Below, piece by piece: positions 19,369 to 29,377 of a DNA stretch of 64,000 bases (within the stretch, counting starts at the first letter, position 1; each line of letters begins with the position of its first letter). The position numbers and the translations under genes are program-made. This stretch comes from Kosakonia radicincitans DSM 16656 (GTDB lineage Bacteria; Pseudomonadota; Gammaproteobacteria; Enterobacterales; Enterobacteriaceae): assembly GCF_000280495.2 (NCBI RefSeq), contig NZ_CP018016.1:744001-808000 (forward strand), read 5' to 3'. Under the pieces are notes generated by a model, which worked only from the letters and a program-made list of their open reading frames with translations, did not search any database and was not told the origin of the DNA.

Positions 19369-19956
19369 TCAGTTGCCGTATTTAACGTTAAAGCCCAGCG
19401 CATCACCGACCGTGTCGTATTCGCGGAAATTAAAAATAAGCGGCTTCCATTGGGTGGAATCAACAATGCCGTTTTCACCTAAGAGTGGGTTTTCTACCCA
19501 CAGATTGACAATATCCAGCTCGGCGAGAATAAAACGGCCTTTATCGCTGATGGACACTAAACGGCATTCCGCCTGAATCGGGCATTCAGCAATGCGCGGC
19601 GGCGCCACGTCAATTGAGGCTTCCGCAGTCAACCCGGCTTTGGCGAATTTATCATGGCAAATTTCCACGCCCCATTTGGTCTGGTTTTCCGACAGCGTAT
19701 CGCCGCCAGTCAGCCTGCCAACCTGCTCGACTTTCTCCCACAGGGTATGATCGGGAATATTGATGACCGCATCGGAACCGGCAATTAAATTGCTATGTGT
19801 TTTGCTACCTTTACTTATTCCAATAATAATTTTCTCGCCAAGTGAAATTGATGATGAAGCTGCGCAAATATTATTTTTCCCTTCGCTATCTTGCGTTGTG
19901 ACCATAAAAACGGGAAAGCCGTAATAGAATGAATTGAGTTTTGATTTGCTTTTCAT
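19369..19956 (-). CDS. Flavin reductase-like domain protein
   Basis: A 195-residue protein of the flavin reductase-like, FMN-binding split-barrel family. Family features are the start NSFYYGFPVFMVTTQDSEGKNNICAASSSIS, the central TGGDTLSENQ, and PRIAECPIQAECRLVS. AAAAGGGACA precedes the ATG. No partner oxygenase is nearby. It is divergent from a yeaR-like operon across 210 bases, which could mean shared control. Substrate and partner are unknown; a role in flavin reduction or as a flavoprotein is inferred from the family only. Confidence 0.8.
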   Translation of the reverse strand: MKSKSKLNSFYYGFPVFMVTTQDSEGKNNICAASSSISLGEKIIIGISKGSKTHSNLIAGSDAVINIPDHTLWEKVEQVGRLTGGDTLSENQTKWGVEICHDKFAKAGLTAEASIDVAPPRIAECPIQAECRLVSISDKGRFILAELDIVNLWVENPLLGENGIVDSTQWKPLIFNFREYDTVGDALGFNVKYGN

Positions 19957-20168
19957 TGTCCCTTTTCTCTTATATTTAAAGCCGTAATGAGACTATTTTT
20001 CACCCTGTTGATGGTCTTTTACAATAACCCTTTTTGAGTAGCGAAAATTAGCAAGAAATAACCACTAAAAAAAGTAGTCTACAAATCATAAAAGAGGTAT
20101 ATGATATGCAACATATGCTTTTCCCCCTCCCGGTGAGCTCCGCTTGCTGAGAACTTTGAGGATGAAAC

Positions 20169-20501
20169 ATGCAACGTATCACCATACCCGCAAACTATGT
20201 TCACACTCGTACGACGCCATTGTGGACGAAAGAAACCGCCCCGGCGTCTATCTGGAAACGCCATCTGGACGCCGGTACCCGGCAGGGTGTTTACCCGCGA
20301 CTGAGCGTGTCGCAAGGGGCGATCCGCTATAACGGTTACGCGGATGAAACCAGCCCGCAGCCGGTGGAAACCGTGACGATCAATGCCGGGGAATTTGCCG
20401 TCTTTCCGCCGGAAAAATGGCACAACATTGAAGCATTAACCGACGACACAATATTTAGCGTCGATTTCTATGTTGACCCGAAAATTTTGCTGGAAGAGTG
20501 A
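20169..20501 (+). CDS. yeaR: YeaR-like cupin protein (DUF1971), copy 1
   Basis: A 110-residue DUF1971 protein very similar to E. coli YeaR: NYVHTRTTPLWTKETAPASI near the start, then RPGVYPRLSV-like GVYPRLSVSQGAIRYNGYADE, and EFAVFPPEKWHNIEALTDDT. The family fold is a small cupin. E. coli yeaR-yoaG is induced by nitrate and nitric oxide through NarL and NsrR; its biochemical role is unclear. It is the first gene of a three-gene unit with a yoaG-like gene and a second DUF1971 copy. Confidence 0.88.
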   Translation: MQRITIPANYVHTRTTPLWTKETAPASIWKRHLDAGTRQGVYPRLSVSQGAIRYNGYADETSPQPVETVTINAGEFAVFPPEKWHNIEALTDDTIFSVDFYVDPKILLEE

Positions 20502-20511
20502 GATATTTATC

Positions 20512-20841
20512 ATGACGACTGAAAATAAAGGATATTCTTTAGCGGTTTCTCATTCCGGCAAGCATGAAACGAAAGAAAAAATATGGCTGAAGCCGATGTC
20601 GTTATATGTACCGGATGTCGCCGCAGAAGCGGTTGCGGAGCTGACTTCCGGGTTTAGCGAAAATAACAGTGAATATATTCTGACGGTCACGAACAATAAT
20701 AATGGCGTTTCTGTTGATAAAGAATTTTCCAGCCTTGAAGTGTTGAAAGATCCGCTTAATGCCGCCGATTCGGTAAAAGAGTTGATTAACATTGTCCGTG
20801 GTTACGAATCGGATGAAGAAACCAATGTGTGCGGCTGGTAA
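20512..20841 (+). CDS. yoaG: YoaG-like protein (DUF1869) with extended N-terminus
   Basis: A 109-residue protein whose carboxy-terminal half resembles E. coli YoaG (60 residues): ILTVTNNNNGVSVDKEF, then VKELINIVRGYESDEETNVCGW to the end. The first 50 residues (SGKHETKEKIWLKPMSLYVPDVAAEAVAEL) are extra and themselves contain a VPDVAAEAV-like stretch reminiscent of the VPEVAAEVI part of YoaG. The protein may therefore be a partial internal duplication. The ATG at 20512 lies ten bases after the yeaR stop. Function is unknown. Confidence 0.75.
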   Translation: MTTENKGYSLAVSHSGKHETKEKIWLKPMSLYVPDVAAEAVAELTSGFSENNSEYILTVTNNNNGVSVDKEFSSLEVLKDPLNAADSVKELINIVRGYESDEETNVCGW

Positions 20842-20864
20842 TACGACACTTCAGGAGGTTCACG

Positions 20865-21221
20865 ATGGCATATCAAATTCCGGTTCACTTCCGCCATACC
20901 CGCTCCACGCCTTTCTGGACGAAAGAGACGGTACCGCAGGCGCTGCTCACCCATCACAATACGAAAAAGGGCGTTTATGGCCGTTTATCGGTAATGCAGG
21001 GCGCAGTGAAGTATTTCGGTTTTGCCGGTGAGTACGACACCACGCCGGAAGTGGAAGTGGTGATTGAGGCCGGGCACTTTGGCATCAGCCCGCCGCAATA
21101 CTGGTATCACATTGAATTACTTACCGATGATACGTACTTCAATATCGATTTCTTTGCCGATCCGCACGAAGCGCTGGAAGGAAAAGGGATCGGTCAGGTG
21201 GTCAATACGCATCGCCGCTAA
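20865..21221 (+). CDS. YeaR-like cupin protein (DUF1971), copy 2
   Basis: A second DUF1971 protein, 118 residues, starting at an ATG behind a strong AGGAGG at 20853-20858. It shares HTRSTPFWTKETVPQ, KKGVYGRLSVMQGAVKYFGFAGEYD and PPQYWYHIELLTDDTYFNIDFF with copy 1 and E. coli YeaR, but the metal-region motif differs (GISPPQYWYHIE against AVFPPEKWHNIE). Having two copies flanking a yoaG-like gene suggests that the products may form a heteromeric assembly; this is inference. Confidence 0.85.
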   Translation: MAYQIPVHFRHTRSTPFWTKETVPQALLTHHNTKKGVYGRLSVMQGAVKYFGFAGEYDTTPEVEVVIEAGHFGISPPQYWYHIELLTDDTYFNIDFFADPHEALEGKGIGQVVNTHRR

Positions 21222-21226
21222 ATGCC

Positions 21227-21255
21227 ACGCGCCCGGCGCAGACCGGGCGTTTTTG
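21227..21255 (+). terminator. Terminator after the yeaR-like operon
   Basis: CGCCCGG and CCGGGCG form a stem followed by TTTTTG, directly after the second DUF1971 gene and before the convergent budR. Confidence 0.8.
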
Positions 21256-21256
21256 T

Positions 21257-22129
21257 TCAGAAGTTATCAATAAACCGCTTCACCGCCGGTGAACGCTCGA
21301 ATTTTCTCCATGCCAGCGCCACGTCTGTTTTCAACACTTCACCTTTGATGCGGTGGAACGTCACCAGCGGATGACTAAAGCAGGACATGGATTGCGGGAC
21401 AATGGCGAAACCAAATCCTGCGCTGACCATGCTCAGCGATGAAGAAAATTGCGATGCCTGCTGCGGGTGGCTCATATTAATGCCGGCGCGCAGACAGGCG
21501 TTGTAAATCAGTTCGTACAGCCCTGGCGCCACCGCCTGCGGGAAGATCACCAAAGGCGTATCACGCAGCTCCGACAGCGCGAGATCGGCTTCATCAGCCA
21601 GCGGATGTGAGCGGTGTAACGCAATTAGCATCGGCTCTTCATCAATCAATTTCAGATTAAAGATTTTGCTGTTTTCACAGGGCAGGCGCACAAAAGCGAC
21701 ATCGATCAGCCCTTCATCCAGCTCCTGCATGAGCGTCGCCATATTGTCCTCTTTCTGATGGAGCATGACCTGCGGATAGTCATGCTGAAACTGGCGCAGC
21801 ACGGCAAAAATGCGGATGTGAAAAGCGTTGGAACTGGTCACGCCGAGATAGAGTTTGCCGTTGATCCCCCGCGCGATACCTTTGGCTTTTTCCAGTGCGG
21901 CATCACTTAAGGCGAGGATCTGGCAGGCATCTTCGTAGAAGGCTTCGCCCGCCTCGGTAAGCTCCACACCGCGCGTTAAACGGTGAAATAACGGCGTCCC
22001 CACTTCCTGCTCAAGACGGCGAATTTGCTGGCTCAGCGGCGGCTGCGACATGCCCAGCATTTCCGCCGCGCGGGTGAAATGTTGCGTCTGCGCAACGGCG
22101 ACAAAATAGCGTAGATAACGAAGTTCCAT
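21257..22129 (-). CDS. budR: LysR-type regulator of the butanediol operon (BudR/AlsR)
   Basis: LysR-family regulator, 290 residues. The winged helix-turn-helix is at residues 1-60 (ELRYLRYFVAVAQTQHFTRAAEMLGMSQPPLSQQIRRLE), followed by the effector-binding domain. It is divergent from budABC with 107 bases between starts, the arrangement of Klebsiella budR and Bacillus alsR, which activate acetoin and butanediol synthesis under acidic, acetate-rich or oxygen-poor conditions. An inverted repeat just upstream of its start is a candidate binding site. Confidence 0.92.
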   Translation of the reverse strand: MELRYLRYFVAVAQTQHFTRAAEMLGMSQPPLSQQIRRLEQEVGTPLFHRLTRGVELTEAGEAFYEDACQILALSDAALEKAKGIARGINGKLYLGVTSSNAFHIRIFAVLRQFQHDYPQVMLHQKEDNMATLMQELDEGLIDVAFVRLPCENSKIFNLKLIDEEPMLIALHRSHPLADEADLALSELRDTPLVIFPQAVAPGLYELIYNACLRAGINMSHPQQASQFSSSLSMVSAGFGFAIVPQSMSCFSHPLVTFHRIKGEVLKTDVALAWRKFERSPAVKRFIDNF

Positions 22130-22142
22130 ATCGAAAACATCT

Positions 22143-22159
22143 CAAACCTTGATGGTTTG
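22143..22159. promoter_or_regulatory. Inverted repeat in the budR-budA interval
   Basis: CAAACC, five bases, GGTTTG form a perfect dyad 14 bases upstream of budR and 78 bases upstream of budA. LysR regulators typically bind such dyads, so this is a candidate BudR operator. Confidence 0.45.
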
Positions 22160-22236
22160 TATATTGGAATCTCTCGCTGAAGCGAGTCAATATTTAATCA
22201 GCTTTTCTAAAGGTCTACTCAATGAGGTATTAGAGG

Positions 22237-23016
22237 ATGACTAATCTAAATGATTGTTCCTGCAAAGAAAATTTAAGTGAAACAATTCGTGCTTTTTCTA
22301 AAAGCAAACCTGAATGTGTGATATATCAAACATCGCTAATGAGTGCGCTATTAAGTGGGGTTTACGAAGGAAATACCACGATTAAGGATTTACTCAATCA
22401 CGGCGACTTTGGACTCGGCACGTTTAATGAACTGGATGGCGAACTGATTGCCTTCAACAGCGAAGTCTATCAGTTGCGTGCAGATGGCAGCGCCAGGGAG
22501 GCGCGTCCGGATCAAAAAACACCGTTCGCCGTGATGACCTGGTTCCGGCCGAGCTACAGCCAGCAGTTCGATGCTCCCGTCAGCCGTCAACAACTGCACG
22601 AGATCGTTGATAAACAGATTCCTTCCGACAACCTCTTTTGCGCCCTGCGCATTGAGGGCCATTTTCGCCACGCGCACACCCGCACCGTGCCGCGCCAGAC
22701 GCCACCTTATCGGGCGATGACCGACGTACTCGACGATCAGCCGGTCTTTCGCTTTAACAGCCGCGCGGGCGTATTGGTTGGTTTCCGCACACCGCAGCAT
22801 ATGCAGGGAATCAATGTTGCCGGTTATCACGAACACTTTATTACCGACGATCGACGCGGCGGTGGTCATTTGCTGGATTATCAGTTGGATCACGGCACGT
22901 TGACCTTCGGTGAGATTCACAAACTGATGGTTGATTTGCCAGCGGATGAGGCGTTTCTTCAGGCCGATCTGCACCCGGATAATCTCGATGCCGCAATTCG
23001 TTCGGTAGAGAGCTGA
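22237..23016 (+). CDS. budA: Alpha-acetolactate decarboxylase
   Basis: Converts 2-acetolactate to (R)-acetoin in the butanediol pathway. It has 259 residues, the Klebsiella BudA length. Family motifs: YQTSLMSALLSGVYEG near residue 30, HGDFGLGTFNELDGE, EGHF and the zinc-binding histidine-rich segment VAGYHEHFITDDRRGGGHLLDY. It is the first gene of budABC, with budB 22 bases downstream. Confidence 0.96.
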   Translation: MTNLNDCSCKENLSETIRAFSKSKPECVIYQTSLMSALLSGVYEGNTTIKDLLNHGDFGLGTFNELDGELIAFNSEVYQLRADGSAREARPDQKTPFAVMTWFRPSYSQQFDAPVSRQQLHEIVDKQIPSDNLFCALRIEGHFRHAHTRTVPRQTPPYRAMTDVLDDQPVFRFNSRAGVLVGFRTPQHMQGINVAGYHEHFITDDRRGGGHLLDYQLDHGTLTFGEIHKLMVDLPADEAFLQADLHPDNLDAAIRSVES

Positions 23017-23038
23017 GACACGGACAAAGGAGTGACTA

Positions 23039-25506
<2,468 letters not shown>

Positions 25507-25533
25507 TACGTTTGATGGCTCGGACACAGCCTT

Positions 25534-25562
25534 GCCTCTGCGATCGTGCAGGGGCTTTTTTA
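25534..25562 (+). terminator. Terminator of budABC
   Basis: GCCTCTGC pairs with GCAGGGGC (one wobble) around GATCGT, followed by TTTTTTAT. Confidence 0.85.
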
Positions 25563-25723
25563 TATCCCGCAATGAAGGTCATTCTCATCAATAAACACTG
25601 TTAGCGACAATGATCTGCTGTGGTATATGCGATTTTCGGCAATCCAGCGCAAAAATTCTCGTTTTGGTTATGGAAGCGTTTGCGCTTAACTGAAAAGGTC
25701 AACCTTAGCCGGAGAACTTGCGG

Positions 25724-25891
25724 ATGAAGAAAATATTGCAACAGTGGCTTGAGCGCCTTGCTCCCGTGCTGCCTGTACACGTGGAGGAGGGGGAATATGA
25801 TTCTGGTCGCCATGTGGCGCTGATGATCCCATTCGGCCTGCTCTACGGCCTTGATTATCATCCTTCTGTATGGATTTACGATGAAAAATGA
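25724..25891 (+). CDS. Candidate small protein (55 aa)
   Basis: A 55-codon frame beginning MKKILQQWLERLAP with GGAG nine bases upstream. A second short frame (25881-25949, 22 codons) overlaps its end, and both are followed by a strong terminator, so the region looks like a transcribed small gene. The strong GGAGGAGGGG at 25782-25791 inside the frame precedes only an 8-codon frame. No family was recognised. The unit could instead be a small RNA. Confidence 0.35.
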   Translation: MKKILQQWLERLAPVLPVHVEEGEYDSGRHVALMIPFGLLYGLDYHPSVWIYDEK

Positions 25892-25949
25892 GCGCTTCCA
25901 TCTGGTGATGCGCTACAGCTACTGGAATGAACTGTGCGTACCGGATTAG

Positions 25950-25980
25950 AACCCGCCCTAAAACAGGCGGGTTTTTTATT
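25950..25980 (+). terminator. Strong terminator after the small ORFs
   Basis: AACCCGCC and GGCGGGTT form a perfect eight-base stem with a TAAAACA-type loop, followed by TTTTTATTTT. Confidence 0.9.
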
Positions 25981-26002
25981 TTCTTACCCCACCAAAATCC
26001 AT

Positions 26003-26021
26003 TTTGAAATTGCGTTTCACC
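26003..26021 (+). promoter_or_regulatory. Candidate KdgR box upstream of the GPH transporter
   Basis: The sequence from 26003 (core GAAATTGCGTTTCAC) matches the KdgR consensus AATRAAAYRNYRTTTYAYT at most positions; the clear core mismatch is T for R at position 9. It lies about 275 bases upstream of the transporter start, within the only promoter-sized interval after the preceding terminator. Confidence 0.5.
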
Positions 26022-26213
26022 TCTCATTTCCGTCTTTTTAAGGGATTTTTTTCTGCACCCTTCGCCCCCGGTCACAATTCAAACACCTTATCTTGTATGG
26101 TAGTAGACACAAAAACCGTAAGGGAGATACCGTGAAAGCCGTGATGTATTTGCCTTAACGCCCCCGGCTTTACGCTGGACATGGTTGAATGAAGATTTGC
26201 TTATGGAGTTTTG

Positions 26214-26300
26214 ATGTCCATGAAAAATAAACAACAAACTCATTGGGTTAACGGTTTCCCGCTGGCGGGTAAGCTGCATAAACGCGGAGAGACGCTATGA
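26214..26300 (+). CDS. Candidate leader peptide overlapping the GPH transporter start
   Basis: A 28-codon frame beginning MSMKNKQQTHW with GGAG upstream. It ends CTATGA so that its stop overlaps the ATG of the transporter by four bases. Two still shorter frames lie upstream: GTG at 26132 (8 codons, behind AAGGGAG) and ATG at 26190, whose stop overlaps this start. The chain of coupled short frames suggests a translated leader, or the decay of an older gene. No family was recognised. Confidence 0.35.
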   Translation: MSMKNKQQTHWVNGFPLAGKLHKRGETL

Positions 26301-27850
26301 TCCGCAAAAACCGGAAAGTCACTATTCCCGTCAGTATCGGCTACGGCATGACGGATATTATGGGCGGCGGCGCATTTACCGTTATTGGTGCATGGTTACT
26401 CTTTTTCTATACCACCTTTGTTGGCCTGTCACCGATTGAAGCGGCTTCGATTGTGGCGATTGCCCGTATTGTTGATGCTATCGTCAGCTTATTTATGGGG
26501 CGCTTCACCGACCACTTTTACAAAAACTATTTCGGCAAGAAATTTGGCCGCCGCCGGTTTTTCTTGCTAATCGGCGCACCATTAATGCTGGTTTATATTT
26601 TGTTATGGCTCGACGGGATGAATTTTCTCTTTTATCTCGCCGTGTACCTGGCATTTGAAGTGATCGCGGCAATGGTGCTTATTCCCTGGGAAACGCTGCC
26701 CTCGGAAATGACCAAAGATTTTAATGAACGCACTAAACTTTCCACCTGTCGTATGTTTCTTTCCGCTGCTGGTACATTCCTCGCCACGTTTATTCCTGGC
26801 GTGTTGATTGGCTGGCTGGGGGAGAAAAATGCCGATGCCTATCTGATTAACGGTATCGTTTTTGCCGTGCTGTTTATGCTCTGTGTGTTTATTTCCTGGC
26901 GAGTCACCTGGGAACGTGAATTAACGCCGGAAATGCTGACGGAGATGGAAAAAGGCTACCAGCCGACCAGCGCGAGCCAGAAATTGCAGGCGGTTTTCAC
27001 CCTGTTTAAAGATTACGCTTCAACGCTTAAAGTGCGGGCTTTTCGTAAACATCTGGCTATCTATCTGTTCTCATTCACGGCAAAAGATGTCTATAACACA
27101 GTGTTTGTTTTCTTCTGTGTCTACTGCCTGCACGTCTCCTCTTCACTGGCGGGAACCCTGTTGTCGATGAGTATCGTCGGGCTGCCGGTAACGCTGGCGG
27201 CGGGTGTGGCGATGATTAAATATGGCCCATCGCGGCTTTATGTTTTCGCCTACAGCGTAATGATCCTGTGTCTGGGCGGTTTCTTCCTGGTGTACCAGTT
27301 CCCGACGGAGAACAAGGTGCTATTGCTGGTGATTCTTGCCGGGGTGTATCAGGTTGGCCGCTGTGTGCTGGAGTTCACGCCGTGGAACGTTTTCCCGTTC
27401 ATTCCGGATATTGACGAAATGATTTCCGGCCAGCGCCGGGAAGGGCTGTTTGCCGCCGTAATGACCTTCTCACGCAAAACCACCGTCGCGATTGCCACCT
27501 TTATTGTCGGTCTGTTACTGCAAAGCGGTGGTTTCGTTAAAGGCAGCCAGGTACAGCCGCAGGAAGCGGTGACCACCATTGTGCTGCTGCTGTTTGTCGG
27601 CACCGTTGGGTTATTGCTGGTGGCATTGTGGCAGGCGCTGACATTCCATTTGAACAAGCGCACGCACAAGATTTTCGTTGATGAACTCGATCGTCTGAAG
27701 GCGAACGGTCTGAAACAGAATGTTGCGCCGCAAGCGCGGGCGGTGGTGGAAGATCTGACCGGTTATACCTATGAAAAACTGTGGTGTAAAGATTCTGCGG
27801 GCCAGTCTGAACCGGTCACGCTAAATAACGCGATAGCACTGCGGAAATAA
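26297..27850 (+). CDS. GPH-family (MFS) sugar:cation symporter
   Basis: A 517-residue inner-membrane transporter with about twelve hydrophobic helices. The amino terminus IPVSIGYGMTDIMGGGAF and the loop GRFTDHFYKNYFGKKFGRRRFF carry the glycoside-pentoside-hexuronide:cation symporter signature. The conserved second-half stretch FPFIPDIDEMISGQRREGLFAAV is typical of the uronide and oligogalacturonide subgroup. The upstream KdgR-like box would fit import of pectin-derived oligogalacturonides (TogT-like), but substrate cannot be fixed from sequence. GGAGAG at 26286 supports the ATG. No metabolic gene follows. Confidence 0.85.
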   Translation: MIRKNRKVTIPVSIGYGMTDIMGGGAFTVIGAWLLFFYTTFVGLSPIEAASIVAIARIVDAIVSLFMGRFTDHFYKNYFGKKFGRRRFFLLIGAPLMLVYILLWLDGMNFLFYLAVYLAFEVIAAMVLIPWETLPSEMTKDFNERTKLSTCRMFLSAAGTFLATFIPGVLIGWLGEKNADAYLINGIVFAVLFMLCVFISWRVTWERELTPEMLTEMEKGYQPTSASQKLQAVFTLFKDYASTLKVRAFRKHLAIYLFSFTAKDVYNTVFVFFCVYCLHVSSSLAGTLLSMSIVGLPVTLAAGVAMIKYGPSRLYVFAYSVMILCLGGFFLVYQFPTENKVLLLVILAGVYQVGRCVLEFTPWNVFPFIPDIDEMISGQRREGLFAAVMTFSRKTTVAIATFIVGLLLQSGGFVKGSQVQPQEAVTTIVLLLFVGTVGLLLVALWQALTFHLNKRTHKIFVDELDRLKANGLKQNVAPQARAVVEDLTGYTYEKLWCKDSAGQSEPVTLNNAIALRK

Positions 27851-27867
27851 CAAGTGTAAGTAAAGAC

Positions 27868-27906
27868 CCGCCCGGAAAATAACAGGATGGAAAGTCTTCC
27901 GGGCGG
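27868..27906 (+). terminator. Hairpin after the GPH transporter
   Basis: CCGCCCGGAA and TTCCGGGCGG are perfectly complementary across a 19-base loop, 18 bases after the stop codon. No long U-tract follows, so it may be a terminator or an RNA-stabilising stem. Confidence 0.5.
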
Positions 27907-28273
27907 CGATAAATATCGTCAGCGCCGTCAGTCGCGAATTGTAACGATACGGTCATGTGTAGAAAAATACGCTTACACTCTTTTGGGGCTTTTGTCATAT
28001 AGCTGCGATTTTTTCACTATCTAATAATCCCCGGCTACTGCAACTTCGCCCAATCTGTGATTGCCGGGTTGCACATTTTAACCCTTAGGTTAATTTCATT
28101 TTTATTTTGCTTTTCATTCACTCCTCCGGGTAATTGCCCGGAGGTTTTTTTCTGCTGATTGATACCGCTCTATTTTTTGTCATGACACAAAATTGTCATA
28201 TAAGCGCTCTATCCTTCCCTCCGTCCGCAAAATTATTCAAAAATCTATCAACTTTTTCGTTTTTGGAGAGATT
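27907..28273. other. Upstream region of pstS
   Basis: About 370 bases before pstS. A short GC hairpin (CTCCGGGTAATTGCCCGGAG) followed by a T run near 28122-28152 resembles a terminator. A Pho-box-like sequence lies at 28182-28199. The remainder shows no recognised feature. Confidence 0.5.
28182..28199 (+). promoter_or_regulatory. Candidate Pho box upstream of pstS
   Basis: ATGACAC, AAAA, TTGTCAT has the 7-4-7 spacing of the PhoB box consensus CTGTCATAWAWCTGTCAT; the second half is near perfect and the first is degenerate. Another TTGTCAT lies at 28177-28183. It is 75-90 bases before the start of a phosphate-binding protein gene, which PhoB would be expected to activate. Confidence 0.5.
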
Positions 28274-29311
28274 ATGGCAACGTTTAATGCATCTGTTCGC
28301 CTGATGGCCGCAGCACTTGCGCTTTCTACGACTACCGTTTTCGCAGCAACCAATGTCACTGGCGCAGGCGGTACCTTCCCGGCCCCGGTATACGCAAAGT
28401 GGGCCGCTGAATATCAGAAACAAGTGGGTTCTCAGGTCAACTACCAGGGAATTGGTTCGTCTGGTGGTATCAAACAGATCATTGCAAAAACCGTTGATTT
28501 TGGCGCATCCGACGCCCCGATGAGCGATGAAGATTTGGCAAAAAATGGCCTGTTCCAGTTTCCGACTGTGATTGGCGGTGTGGTGCTGGCAGTGAACATC
28601 CCGGGCGTGAAATCCGGCGAGCTGACGCTGGATGGTAAAACGCTGGGTGATATCTACCTGGGCACCATCAAAAAATGGAACGATCCGGAAATCACTAAGC
28701 TGAACCCAAAAGTAAAACTGCCGGACACCAATATCAACGTTGTGCGTCGTGCAGATGGCTCCGGCACGTCATTCGTCTTCACCAGCTACCTGTCTAAAGT
28801 GAACGCAGACTGGGCAAGCAAAATTGGTAAAGGTTCAACCGTTAACTGGCCAGTCGGTCTCGGTGGTAAAGGCAACGATGGCGTAGCCGCTTTCGTACAG
28901 CGTCTGCCTGGTTCCATTGGTTACGTGGAATACGCCTATGCCAAACAGAACAACCTGACCTGGACCAAACTGTTTGATGCCGACGGTAAAGTGGTTGAAC
29001 CGTCGCAGCAGAGCTTCAGTAACAGCGCCAAAGGGGCTGACTGGAGCAAATCTTTCGCCCAGGATCTGACCTTCCAGAAAGGCAAAGACGCGTGGCCGAT
29101 CTCCTCCACGACCTTTATCCTGGTCTACAAAAAACAGGATGACGCAGCGAAAGGCGCAGAAGTGCTGAAATTCTTCGACTGGTCTTACAAAAACGGTAAC
29201 GCGATTGCGAGCAGCCTCGATTATGCGCCGCTGCCGGAGTCTGTAACCAGCCAGGTTCGTGCCGCCTGGAAAGCGAATGTCAAAGACGCTTCGGGTAAAG
29301 CGCTGTTCTAA
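28274..29311 (+). CDS. pstS: Phosphate-binding protein PstS
   Basis: High-affinity periplasmic phosphate-binding protein, 345 residues (E. coli 346). The signal peptide ends [17 protein letters not shown]. Phosphate-binding segments are visible: [29 protein letters not shown] and [17 protein letters not shown] precedes the ATG. Unlike the usual pstSCAB-phoU operon, no pstC, pstA, pstB or phoU follows; a terminator is immediately downstream. It may be the only pstS, relocated, or an extra copy working with the transporter encoded elsewhere. Confidence 0.95.
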   Translation: MATFNASVRLMAAALALSTTTVFAATNVTGAGGTFPAPVYAKWAAEYQKQVGSQVNYQGIGSSGGIKQIIAKTVDFGASDAPMSDEDLAKNGLFQFPTVIGGVVLAVNIPGVKSGELTLDGKTLGDIYLGTIKKWNDPEITKLNPKVKLPDTNINVVRRADGSGTSFVFTSYLSKVNADWASKIGKGSTVNWPVGLGGKGNDGVAAFVQRLPGSIGYVEYAYAKQNNLTWTKLFDADGKVVEPSQQSFSNSAKGADWSKSFAQDLTFQKGKDAWPISSTTFILVYKKQDDAAKGAEVLKFFDWSYKNGNAIASSLDYAPLPESVTSQVRAAWKANVKDASGKALF

Positions 29312-29330
29312 TTTTTTATCACCACGGAAA

Positions 29331-29362
29331 AAGCCCGATACTTGCGTACCGGGCTTTTTTAT
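29331..29362. terminator. Bidirectional terminator between pstS and the chitin-binding gene
   Basis: AAAAAGCCCG and CGGGCTTTTTT flank an 11-base loop between convergent genes, with T runs in both directions. Confidence 0.85.
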
Positions 29363-29377
29363 TGTCAATGCTCGCTA

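Noticed and set aside
20091..20117. Imperfect dyad as an NsrR site before the yeaR-like operon
   Set aside because: Spacing does not fit the 11-1-11 NsrR pattern, so it is kept only as a remark and not as a feature.
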